Under the pieces are notes generated by a model. The model made no database searches. It saw nothing but the letters and a program-made list of their open reading frames with translations, and was not told the DNA's origin. Below, piece by piece: positions 38,190 to 47,090 of a DNA stretch of 64,000 nucleotides. The DNA is from Cavia porcellus (lineage: Eukaryota > Chordata > Mammalia > Rodentia > Caviidae), in assembly GCF_034190915.1 (NCBI RefSeq), contig NW_026947502.1, forward strand, positions 8,153,785 to 8,217,784, read 5' to 3'. How positions within the stretch are numbered: position 1 is the stretch's first letter; every line of letters begins with the position of its first letter. The translations under genes and the position numbers were made by a program.

Positions 38190-39650
38190 AGTACTTTGCA
38201 TAATTTTTTTGCACAAATGATACATGCAAAATTTTTAGCCCAGTTTCTAATAAAGCCTTGTTACCAACTGAAACCTCCTGAGCCATTAACTCTTTGTATT
38301 TCTATCAGACATCTGGTCTTCTGAGCTTTGACCAGTATTATCAATTATTGATTACAGCAGTTGAAGACTCCTCTGGACAGAATCATAAACCTTTCCAAAC
38401 TCCTCTCCAAATACTATTCCAAAGGCTTGAGAACCCATGAGGAGGTATGGTCAGAGCAATGTTCCCACCTCTCCGGTACCAATTTTCAGTATGTCACTTT
38501 TCTCTCACTGGGACACTTTGTCTCAACTCCCAGAAAGTAAAGGAGAGTGATTTATTGTGGGTCACAAATTCAGTGGGTTCTTTCCAAAGTCAGTCAGCTC
38601 CAGGTTAGAAGCATCCTGGCAGAAGGGTTTCATAAAGCAAAGCTGATAACTCACGGCAGCAAAGATACAGAGAAGGGAGAAGTTGGTGACAACAGTATAC
38701 CTGTTTAGGCCATATCCCATTACCCTTCTTTTCTGACCTGATAACTCCCTCTAATAGCATACTGAGAAGTGAACCAATCAATGCATTGATTCACTGATGA
38801 GGATAGTGCTCCTATGACTCCATCACTTGCCAAAAACCCCATTTCTGAACACATGAGACTTTGGGGGAACATACGAGACCAAAGACAAAACATCCTATTT
38901 CTTCCTTATGTGGCTACTAGATCTAAAACCGCACATGTAGTTCACACTGTTTCTCTTGCACAGTGCTATTCTACAGAATTCCTGGTAAATATTTTTATTC
39001 TCTCCCCTCCTTTCTATATATATACACTAATCTCTCACAAATTCTAATTTATTGCTCAACCCTGGGTATAAGGAAGCAGATTTTTAAAAATCCACTATAT
39101 ATTCTGCCAGTTTTATCCACCGAAAATCATGATGCTCTATGGTGATCTTACAACAGCAACCTTTGGTGACTCTTACTATTTGCCCATGTGTCCTATACCT
39201 ATCAGTGTTGTCTGGTCTCACACGCCTGCAGTTGGCCTTATTATACCTCCTATAATACATTGTCCAGGTCTCTATTGAGTCTTACTGTTCTTCTTTCAAT
39301 GATCTAAGTTTTCATTAGCCTCTTCTCTGAAGTAAACCTTGTTTTAATTATCCTGCCAGTAGAACCCACTCTCTAATCCTGAATTTTGGCAATCACTGGA
39401 GAGGAGGAGGATAGTTTAACCTTTTTGTCTTCAATTCAGGGAAACCTGGACCAGTGAGACCAGTAACAGGCACAATATTTAGTCAAGGCAATTATATTAT
39501 GTGGAGGCAGTGTCCTTGAGATGGAATCCATTAGGCAAGAAAACCAAAGTATATCTTAAGTAGGGATGATGCTTACCAGCATGATTTACCTCATTAGACC
39601 CCTTGGTTCAGCTATGCTTAAAGTAATATAATCCTTGGCTTTGGAAACAA
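38190..39650. other. Mostly unassigned; another old repeat at about 38490-38900
   Basis: 38490-38900 carries 'gtcacttttctctcactggg' and ends 'catgagactttgggggaaca', the same end signature as at 37250. The remainder is not recognised. Confidence 0.4.
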
Positions 39651-39984
39651 AACAGACTGATGCAACTTGAGATAATACTCATAAATGAAGTACACCAGAT
39701 TCACGTGTGTAAATATCAAATTGCCTCCCTGATGTGAGAAACTGAAAAAGTAAATAAGGTCTAAAATGTGGAACAGACATTGTAAAATGGGACAAAATAT
39801 TTTAAGAGGAAAAAGGAAATAAGATGGGGGAAAGGGGAAAGGGAGAAAATACAAGTTAGCTATATTATTCCGTGTCTCTTGGTTCACTGAAAAAAGATTT
39901 GTGTTACTATCGGTTGGAGAATTTTATGCCCATATTTTATACTCTAGGCACTATTTTAAAAATAAAATCATGCAGTGTATCAAC
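39651..39984 (+). mobile_element. L1 3' end, left part (split by ERV)
   Basis: 'actgatgcaacttgagataa' matches the last ORF2 codons of the L1 at 63740. It continues into the 3' UTR, sharing 'tcttggttcactgaaaaaa' with the L1s at 13.3 and 57.3 kb. It is cut at 39984 by the retroviral LTR and resumes at 43704. Confidence 0.85.
39979..39984. repeat. ERV target-site duplication, left copy
   Basis: atcaac, immediately outside the left LTR. The same six bases lie at 43704-43709. A 6-bp duplication is typical of class II (beta-like) retroviral integrases. Confidence 0.88.
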
Positions 39985-40270
39985 TGTTGGGTTCCAGCAG
40001 GCAAATGGAAAACAAAGGGTCACACACACTAAGGGTCAGCAAAATGCCTTCCACCCGGCCAGCCTAAGCAGGTAGCTTTTATTGAGATGAAGAACAAAGA
40101 AACTCAAATTTTGCATGCTCAAATTATATAACGTGTTTACTTTTTGACCTTACAGGACCTCATGTTTTTTATCTTGGGGTGGAGATGATATTTCAAGGCC
40201 TGTAATTTTTCCATAATATTGTTGACTGGATGTGTCCAGGACAAAATGGAGTCAGTGTGGCCTCTCTTCA
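39985..40270 (-). repeat. ERV 3' LTR (286 bp)
   Basis: On the minus strand it starts TGAAGAGAGGCC at 40270 and ends AACCCAACA at 39985, so it is bounded by TG and CA. It carries a TATA-like ttatataatt at about 40121-40131 and an AATAAA polyadenylation signal (tttatt on plus, 40078-40083). It matches the 5' LTR along its length with scattered substitutions and a small indel around 40155-40180. By eye the two are clearly diverged (of the order of 10% or more), which means an old insertion. Confidence 0.92.
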
Positions 40271-40293
40271 TCTCCTCCTTCTTTTTTTTTTTT
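40271..40293 (-). promoter_or_regulatory. Polypurine tract (plus-strand primer site)
   Basis: On the minus strand a run of A followed by GAAGGAGGAGA directly abuts the TG of the 3' LTR. This is the expected place for the retroviral polypurine tract. The A run may have expanded since insertion. Confidence 0.88.
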
Positions 40294-40425
40294 TAATTTA
40301 GGCTTCCTTACCATGTCAGAAGCCAGAATTTTAGGTATGAACATTTTGCATAGGGATGGGATACTTTGAACAAGGCATCCCATACCAATTAAGCAGATAA
40401 GGACAGTAACACCATAAAAAAACAC

Positions 40426-40836
40426 TTATTTTAGCCAATTGATATCCAGTAACCACCCTGTAAGGAAATTCCATAATCCAGTATTGAGCCCTTGAGACAC
40501 ATGTATCTGTTTGGTAAGTTCTTGTAAATCATGAAGTTTCCCATTGATGGATCTACTTTTATCAGACAAATTAAAACAGCACATTTGAACAATTTTATTA
40601 CATTCATGATGATGCAATAGAAGTAGATAATCAATTGTAGCATGATTTATCTAAAATTGCTTGTCAGTGCTCACTTTGTTCTTTAATAATGCCAAAGCTG
40701 TAGAAGTACAATTAATTTGTTTCACCATGAGACAAGCTAGTGCATTAACATTGTGATTGGCCTCAGCTGGCAGAGCAGGCACACCAACCAAAGAAATACC
40801 TAAAGCATAAATTTTTGTTTCAGTTAACAGAAGCAC
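40426..40836 (-). pseudogene. env: ERV env transmembrane (TM) remnant
   Basis: This is the remnant of the membrane-anchoring envelope subunit. On the minus strand a hydrophobic, fusion-peptide-like segment comes first (about 40800-40760). An in-frame TAG at 40653-40651 follows, then a heptad-like stretch and the motif C-X6-CC (40602-40576), and further down a Trp-rich segment ending at a stop at 40428-40426. The CX6CC spacing is the covalent SU-TM bonding motif of gamma-type and type D envelopes. The reading phase is kept across the TAG, so damage is light here apart from the nonsense codon. The 5' side is cut off by the SUGT1 retrocopy. Confidence 0.75.
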
Positions 40837-41459
40837 AGAATGGATCAGAATTGGAGGCTAGGACTCAGTCAAAAATCAAGTATGACTGGTATCAAACAGA
40901 ATCTCAAGTAATTATGACACTTATGATTAAGAATGTTCAGAAGAATGATGTAAATGTGGAATTTTCAGAAAAAGAGTTATTTGCTTTGGTGAAACTTTCT
41001 TCTGGAGAAGATTACAATTTGAAACCGAGACTGCTTCATCCTATAATACCAGAACAGAGCACATTTAGAGAACTTTCAAAAAAGATTGAAATTAAAATGA
41101 AAAAGCCAGAGGCTGTGAGATGGGAAAAACTAGAGGGGCAAGGAGATGTGCCTACGTCCAAACAGTTCATAGCAGATGTAAAGAACTTATATCCGTCATC
41201 ATCTCATTATACAAGAAATTGGGATAAGTTGGTTGGTGAGATCAAAGAAGAAGAAAAGAATGAGAAATCAGAGGGAGATGCAGCTTTAAACAAGTTATTT
41301 CAGCAGATCTATTCAGATGGCTTTGATGAAGTCAAACGTGCCATGAACAAATCATTTATGGAATCTGGTGGTACAGTTTTGAGTACCAACTGGTCTGATG
41401 TCAGTAAAAGGAAAGTTGAAATCAATCCTGCTGATGATATGGAATGGGAAAAATACTAA
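40815..41459 (+). pseudogene. SUGT1: SUGT1 processed retrocopy, 5'-truncated
   Basis: SUGT1 (SGT1 homologue) is a co-chaperone of HSP90 acting in kinetochore assembly, SCF ubiquitin ligase function and NLR signalling. The 214-codon open frame matches its C-terminal two thirds. The CS domain comes first (about residues 22-100, with [12 protein letters not shown] at the start), then a linker containing [15 protein letters not shown], then the SGS domain ending in DDMEWEKY and TAA at 41457-41459. The N-terminal TPR domain is absent. No introns interrupt it, AATAAA overlaps the stop (41459-41464) and an A-rich tail begins at 41482, all hallmarks of a retrocopy. The first in-frame ATG is at 40914, inside the CS domain, so any product would be at most 182 residues. 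The frame has no internal stop. It lies opposite to the surrounding ERV. Expression is unknown; I call it a retropseudogene. Confidence 0.93.
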
Positions 41460-41481
41460 ATAAATTAATTTGCTATCACTG

Positions 41482-41520
41482 TAAAAAAAAAAAAGAAAGA
41501 AAGAAAGAAAGAAAAGAAAA
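41482..41520 (+). repeat. A-rich tail of the SUGT1 retrocopy
   Basis: Twelve A, then (GAAA)n-like units, about 17 bases downstream of the AATAAA. This is a decayed poly-A tail. No convincing target duplication could be matched on the two sides of the retrocopy. Confidence 0.9.
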
Positions 41521-42260
41521 GTCCCCACATAGGTCAGTGAGACTAGTTGTAGACCGTTTGGTGTGAGACAGTGTAAATTCAGGAGAAGGCAACAATACAG
41601 TAAGGTGACTAAGGCAGCATTTTATGCTGCGAGGTAACTTAGAAGGGATATAATTGAAGGTATACTCTTCACATGAGAAAAACCATCCATCAGGGAGAGG
41701 GCCATGCCCATGTCCATACAATACTGGCTCATAACGAGACCAATTTCAAGTACTATTAGGAAGGCAAAGACACTTAATAGTACAATTTTTAATATGAGCA
41801 CATGAGGCGTTTGAAGTTATTACATATGGAGTGAACATTTTAACAGCATTATCAGGTTTTTAAGGGTGGGAGTGCCCCAATTTGGATAGTCAGCATATGT
41901 TACAATTTTGTTTGGAATAGTGGGAAAAATGGTGTAACTATTTAGAAAAGCAGGGCCCTTGCACATCAGACTCAGACAGGACCTGAGAATGCATCTTATT
42001 TCCTTCTTCTGAGCAAGACAGAAATGAGAGACATAGCTATTTTTGTCAGTTGAACCCAAATATTGTATTCCAATTTTTCCTGGAGGTTATAGGACTCTAG
42101 AATCCCCATGGTGGGTTACAGAACACATAGCAATAGAATACAAATAAGCATTAAAGAGTTCACTGTCAATTTGGTAAATACCATCACAAGAAGCTTTTTA
42201 GCAGTGGGTTTCTCTTCAGATGTGCAGAGCACATCTTGTGCTGACTGGATCACCACCTTT
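41521..42260 (-). pseudogene. env: ERV env surface (SU) remnant
   Basis: The minus-strand frames 42059-41820 and 41721-41521 lie between the integrase remnant and the TM piece, where SU should be. The latter contains an Asp-Gly-Trp-Phe-Phe-x-Cys segment typical of the C-terminal part of gamma-type SU, and a Lys-Arg-containing stretch near 41550 that may be the old SU/TM cleavage region. Frames are broken and the similarity is by motif only. Confidence 0.5.
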
Positions 42261-42386
42261 ATATCATCCTAGGTCACTGGCTGAGCAGTAGTTGTCCTGG
42301 GTCACTTCTGAGGTGGGCAGGTTTGATTCAGGGAGAGGCAAAACTGTGGAATTGGGGTGTGCAGCCTGTGGTGCCAACTCATTCTG

Positions 42387-42488
42387 TGCAGGGCAAATGT
42401 AATGAGCAGGAATCCACCCAGGGCCCGTTGGGGATAACACAGAAGCATCCCATCCTCCCCAGGTCAGCAGGAGTGCTGGTCCCTGCCA
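42387..42488 (-). pseudogene. pol: ERV integrase C-terminal remnant
   Basis: Within a 144-codon minus-strand open frame (42698-42264), residues 71-104 have the pattern W-x-GP-x-LLL-x-WG ... PxGPGWIPA. This is the conserved core of the C-terminal DNA-binding domain of beta- and alpha-type retroviral integrases. No reverse transcriptase or catalytic integrase core is visible on its upstream side, so pol is represented only by its 3' end. Residues 1-66 of the frame are hydrophobic and unassigned. Confidence 0.6.
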
Positions 42489-42816
42489 GCTAGGTCTGGG
42501 GCATTTTGAAAGAAATGGAACCAACATAGTCAGCCAGAGCAACTTGAAGAGAAATAGTAGAGGACAGCAGAAAGAAGTCAGTTTTGTAAGTGATAAAATA
42601 ACATCAGTGAGATCAATTCCAAGGAGTGCAAGAGTATGTCCTTGAGAGATAAGAGAAGAAATAGCATAGATAATGGGAAATAAAGTACTACCAGGCAAAT
42701 GGGGTAAATGTAACCATTCAACAATAAATATTTGTTGTCCTGGATGGCAACAAGAGCCCTGGTGGGCAAAGGGGCTGATGAAAAATAATTAAGGAGAGAG
42801 GGCAGTCCTTCGGGAC
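42489..42816 (-). other. Unassigned ERV interior at the gag/pol deletion
   Basis: This lies between the gag remnant and the integrase remnant. It is open over parts in two frames, with hydrophobic products. The deletion joint that removed most of gag and pol should lie within or near it. No homology was recognised. Confidence 0.4.
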
Positions 42817-43296
42817 TCAGTCCACCATATAACTGTGGGCCTGCCGAAAAGAAGGAGAGTCAGAGATCCCATCAGCAGCATCTGTGTGACCCCATAGAGC
42901 ATCAAATAGAGGAGCTAACTGTAGAGTGTTCAAAGGAAAATAGGGTCTTACCCAATTAAGGTAGAGACAGCAGAAGTGGCACAGCTGGGAGCAGCTGGAA
43001 GGCAGCCATGCGGTTCCATCTGTTTGCTGGCCAAAGGTAGGAGCAGCATCCCAGCAGCAATGCCAGGTGTGCAGGACAGAGATAGGACCTCGAGGCTCCA
43101 CATGCAGCAGTCTGCCTATCTTTTCCAAATCCTCCATAATGAGCGTTCCTCCCTCAAGACACCATGGACAATAATCATGAGTTTCTTGCAAAAGTCATAC
43201 TAAATTACACTCAGGGAGCCCATGGCCTGCCTTCTTAAGGAGAAAAAGCAGCTCTGCCTTCTGTTTCTGCAGCACTTTGGACAGGGAATTTCCCAT
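42817..43296 (-). pseudogene. gag: ERV gag N-terminal (matrix) remnant
   Basis: On the minus strand an ATG at 43296-43294 starts with Met-Gly-Asn-Ser. A glycine at position 2 in this context is a myristoylation signal, as in membrane-targeted matrix proteins. At codon 34 there is an in-frame TGA (43197-43195). The same frame then continues with a YCPW...GTL...IG segment having the spacing of betaretroviral matrix, and stays open to 42817. The last 70 or so codons are not recognisable and may be frameshifted or past a deletion. Capsid and nucleocapsid are absent. Confidence 0.7.
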
Positions 43297-43297
43297 G

Positions 43298-43303
43298 ACT
43301 TAC
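43298..43303 (-). promoter_or_regulatory. ERV leader splice donor
   Basis: CTG|GTAAGT on the minus strand, just upstream of the gag ATG at 43296. Its position between primer binding site and gag fits the major splice donor used to make env mRNA. Confidence 0.65.
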
Positions 43304-43407
43304 CAGGGGATTTTCTGAAGAAAATGAAGTCTACGTGTCAGGTGCCACAAGCCACCCAGGAACACAGAGAAGGCAACTCATGCTCCATAGAAGATGTCTC
43401 CACTGTT

Positions 43408-43427
43408 GAGTCCCTGTTCAGGCACCA
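43408..43427 (-). promoter_or_regulatory. tRNA-Lys-type primer binding site
   Basis: On the minus strand TGGTGCCTGAACAGGGACTC lies directly after the 5' LTR. It is close to the complement of the 3' end of tRNA-Lys3, with two C-to-T changes that look like CpG or ordinary decay. A lysine primer is usual for beta-like retroviruses of this kind. Confidence 0.85.
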
Positions 43428-43703
43428 GATTAGGGGTTCAGCAAGCAAAAATAAAATAAAGGGTCACACACATTAAGGGTCAGCAAAATGGCTCCCACCC
43501 GGCCAGCCTAAGCCAGTAGCTTTTATTGAGATAGAGAACAAAGAAACTCAAATTGCACATGCTCAAATTATATAACTTGTTTACTTTTTGACCTTACATG
43601 TTTTTACTTTGGGTACGGGTGATGTTTCAAGGCCTGTACTTTTCCCATAACATTGTTGACCCTATGTGTCTGGGACAAATGGCGTCAGTGTGGCCTCTCT
43701 ATA
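43428..43703 (-). repeat. ERV 5' LTR (276 bp)
   Basis: On minus it starts TATAGAGAGGCC (the canonical TG has become TA) at 43703 and ends next to the primer site. It has a TATA-like ttatataa at about 43565-43572 and AATAAA (plus tttatt, 43522-43527) about 40 bp further. U3, R and U5 are short. It is paired with 39985-40270. Confidence 0.92.
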
Positions 43704-43775
43704 ATCAACTATTGTTCTCCTATTATTTTGTTACGAATTTGTTTATCCCCTTTTTCCATAAAATAAAAAATAAAG
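43704..43775 (+). mobile_element. L1 3' end, right part, with ERV TSD
   Basis: It starts with the duplicated atcaac (43704-43709) and continues the 3' UTR interrupted at 39984 ('tattattttgttacgaattt'), ending in an A-rich stretch near 43770. Confidence 0.75.
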
Positions 43776-44599
43776 TAGCCGCTAGACAAGCAGCAATGGT
43801 TTATAAGTAAACACAGAAAGATAAATAGAGATCACAGAAAGACCCTGATTCTATGAATCTTCATTTTTTCCTCTGAAGAAGTCTATCTGTCAATCATTTA
43901 CCCACATCAGGGAGAAATCATGTGATCAACATTCCATTTTCTCAGGTTGTCATTACACATTAAAATGATACTTCTTAAATACTTCCTCTGTGGTGTGTGG
44001 CAAGTAATTAAACAACACTATAACCTGCTTCATCATATAAAATCAACGTGTGTGCAAAAACAAATTGACTTCCATTAGAATTACTAACACATTTTTATCT
44101 GAATTTCTGATAGATTTTTACTAGGTAACATGCAAGCCTTCTGGTACTTTTTCCTGTCTCATGCTCAGAAAATGAATGGACATTATTCTAATTCTCTGAA
44201 ACTAGAAATGGCTTTCAGTAATGGCTGTTACCCTACTCCAAGAATAGTTGAGTAAATAAGATGGAAAGTAACTCTTAATATTGTGTATACAATACGGTTG
44301 AAGATAAAACCTAGATAAGAGTCCCATGTTCCTGAAATAGGCTTTCACATAGTGTCTGCATTCTAAGTAACACCTTCTGTCTAAAGCTTGTTTTGAATTC
44401 TACAGATCATCTTCAAATGTAATTCTTTCATATGATCAGATTACTGTATGATGGTTTTTCACAGAGTAGAAATATCTGTTTAGATACATTGCTGTTACTA
44501 TTTCTGGATAGCCACAACTATTTATGCACCTGCTACCTACAATGTGTTTTTCAGACACAATCTGGATCCATTTTTATGAAAAATCTCCTGGAGGTGAGC
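43776..44599. other. Unassigned AT-rich sequence
   Basis: No gene or repeat recognised. Confidence 0.4.
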
Positions 44600-44820
44600 A
44601 CTTCATTTTGACCATACCCAATCAGAAACTCTGAAACCTGCTATATTCTGAAATCCAGGACTATTTGAACGTCAAAAAGTTTCAGACATCAGAACATGAC
44701 AGATTTCAGATTTTCAGATTAGAGATGCTCAGTAAGTTAATGCTATGCAAATATTCCAAGATCTACAAATCTCCAAAACCTGAAACCACTCTGGTCCCAA
44801 GCATTTCAAATAAATGTTAG
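44600..44820. mobile_element. Tigger2/MER28-like termini, back to back
   Basis: 44625-44732 read on minus gives the 5' terminal sequence of Tigger2/MER28 (ctgagcatctctaatctgaa ...). 44735-44818 read on plus gives its 3' terminal sequence ('atgcaaatattccaagatct' ... 'ggtcccaagcatttcaaata'). The two ends face away from their normal order, so this is a rearranged element or two separate fragments. Confidence 0.6.
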
Positions 44821-45477
44821 TCAATTTGCCGTGGAATCTGTCTTTTATTGTGACAAGAGCTAGGGGTTAGAGAAATCATGCAGTTGGCCTAAATGAGACA
44901 TCTGATAAATGGACAATACAGTTGATTCAATTTCTAGCTCTTAGCCCAGAGCCCAAGACATTAATATGAATATTCTATACTCAGGAGGATTAAGAAAACT
45001 TTTTTGTTAGTTGTGTAAATACAGACAGAGCTTCGAGGTTCGAGAGTTCTTACTGATGCATACATACTTTCTATATGTTACCATATATGTTCAGGAGCAT
45101 TGCTGAGCAGAACCTGCAATATATTATTTCAATGCACAAAAGGGAAAAGTCCAAGATTAATATATAGGGGCTCTGCATACGTTATGCCTTATTTTTTTAA
45201 TTTCAGAAAGGCATAGAAATATGCAAGGGGCACAAGCCAAGAGCCATCCGCTTGAGTGGGACCCCATCAGCAGTATTATTTTTTACCTTCATATTCTGTA
45301 AAGCACATTTATTCACCTGCCTAGTGGACAGTCCCATTTTCCACACCTCAAGAAGGTGGTACCTAAACAATGAATCTTTCTCTAACTTAGATTCCTAAAA
45401 TGATACTCAGCTTAAAAATTCCTATGGAAATTCCAGGGACAGGGAATGTCAAAATGGTCTCTTAAAAGGAAAAATAC
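44821..45477. other. Unassigned sequence
   Basis: No gene or repeat recognised. Confidence 0.4.
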
Positions 45478-45574
45478 GGGCTGGGTATTTAGCTCAGTGG
45501 CATAAGTGCCTGTCTGGCAAGCATGAGCTTGTGAGTTCAATCCCCAGAAACAAGAATAAATAAATAAATAAAAT
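45478..45574 (+). mobile_element. ID-like SINE
   Basis: 'gggctgggtatttagctcag' with 'tggcataagtgcctgtctgg', 'cttgtgagttcaatccccag' and a tail of (AAAT)n units. Close to the local consensus. The target duplication is not clear. Confidence 0.9.
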
Positions 45575-46528
45575 GAAGAGAGAAAAAAATAATTTGAGAA
45601 CTCACAATTCTCAATTTCAAACTTCCTACAAGAGGTAATCAAGCTGTGCCTAAGGATAGATGTACAGATCAATGAAACAAAACTGAAAATCTCCAGAACT
45701 CAGACTCATGAGTTCTGACTTTTAAGAGGAGACCAAGACCATGTAAAGGAGAAAAAAAGTAAAAGTCTTTCCAACAGATTAGTGACAAGTGGATATCTAC
45801 AAGCAAAAAAACAAAACAAAACAAACAAACAAAAAACAACACAGTGAAGAGGGGCATCTACCTCACTCTCTATACAAAACAATAACTCAAATTCTACCCC
45901 AGATATATTACCTAATATTGTAAAACTGTTAGATGGGAACATAGATCTCAATTTCTATAAGTTAAGCAATACTTTCTGGCGTATAACACCAGAAGCATAT
46001 ACAACAAAGTAAATATACAACTATATACATGACATCCTCAAAATTAAACCTTTTATACTTTAACATTCCCCATCAACAGAATGAAAAGATGACAGACTGA
46101 AATGGGAGAAAAATTTGCAATCATATATCTGTTGTCACATATATATTTAGGGGACATAGAGGAGTATTGTCATATGATTACAAAAATCACAATCACATTC
46201 AATGACAAAGCACCTGAGCAGCCAGATCTCCAAAGAAGACAATAAGCGGTGTGGTTAGTAAGCCTATGAAAAGGTTCTTAGTGTCCCTAGCCATCAAGGA
46301 AACAGGAATCAAAATCAGAGTAGGATATCACTTTATATCTACTAGAAAGGCTGTGACAAAAAGAAGTGACAGAGACAATACCAAGTGTTGATGACAACGG
46401 AGAGACACTGTCATATCGCTGGTGAGACTGTAAGAGATAGTCACTTTGAAAAAGTTTGGCAGTTACTCGAAATTTAAATGGAGTTACATTATTATTTGTT
46501 CCAGCAATTCCATTCCTATTTGTATATC
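45575..46528 (+). mobile_element. Old L1 ORF2 C-terminal fragment
   Basis: The run of 'ccaacagattagtgacaagt', 'aatgggagaaaaatttgcaa', 'gagcagccagatctccaaag', 'taccaagtgttgatgacaac' and 'ccagcaattccattcctatt' is the standard order of the distal ORF2 in old L1s. Every frame is broken. It ends in a purine-rich simple repeat. Confidence 0.8.
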
Positions 46529-46629
46529 AAAAAAGAAAGAGGAGGAGAAGAGGAAGAGGAGGAAGAAGAGGAGGAGAAAGAGGAAGGGGGAGGAGGAAGA
46601 GGAGAAGAAGGAAGAGGAGGAAAGGAAAT
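46529..46629 (+). repeat. Purine-rich (GGA/GAA)n tract
   Basis: About 100 bases of only A and G on plus, irregular ggaagagg and gaagaagg units. It produces spurious Glu/Arg/Lys-rich frames on plus and Ser/Leu/Phe-rich ones on minus. Confidence 0.95.
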
Positions 46630-47090
46630 ATACCTTCATACTCATGAAGTAGCATACACCTGCTCCAAATGTCAATGAAACAGAAAATCTAGGAGGTTTT
46701 GTTGCTATGGGCCCAGTGGCAGTATCAGGTCCATCCGGGGACACAGCAGATGTAGTATCATGTGCAGGAGCTATGGTGAAGCCTCTTATCCTGTGATCCA
46801 GCTTTGGAGCTTATAAAGCAGGATGTTTATGTTCTTCATTTTGGGCTTCCAAATGCAAAATATCTCTTGTGGTCCTATCACTGTGCAAAAGAAGAAGCAC
46901 ACTTCAAGGTCGACTAGACTGGTATAGTACAAAGATTACGACTGCCATTAAGGAATTTGGGCATGAGATCGGGAATGTTATACATAGATGATTAAATTTC
47001 ATGCTTAAGTAGAAATGCAAACTTACGGTAACTTCCCTGGTCTAATCTTCTCCTAGAATTTAATAAAATTTCTCCAAAGCATACATTGAA
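46630..47090. other. Unassigned sequence
   Basis: 46690-46960 has a patchy, retrocopy-like look in its plus frames but I could not match it to any protein. Not called. Confidence 0.35.

Larger units (their letters stand above)
39985..43703 (-). mobile_element. Internally deleted class II-like ERV, minus strand
   Basis: A complete provirus outline in about 3.7 kb: LTR, primer binding site, leader with splice donor, gag start, a piece of integrase, env surface (SU) and transmembrane (TM) remnants, polypurine tract, LTR. A 6-bp target duplication flanks it. The gag start resembles the betaretroviral matrix (MA) protein and the PBS is lysine-tRNA-like. The env TM has the CX6CC arrangement found in gamma-type and type D envelopes, so the plan is that of a type D-like mosaic. 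Most of gag and nearly all of pol are absent, env has a nonsense codon, and a SUGT1 retrocopy splits env. It cannot encode any viral protein in full. It is inserted in an L1 3' UTR, so it is younger than that L1. Confidence 0.88.

Noticed and set aside
46446..46744. Glu/Arg/Lys-rich frames and the Ser/Phe-rich antisense
   Set aside because: They come from the purine-rich simple repeat at the end of an L1 fragment.
46690..46960. Possible small retrocopy
   Set aside because: Broken frames gave no recognisable protein and I saw no A tail or duplication.
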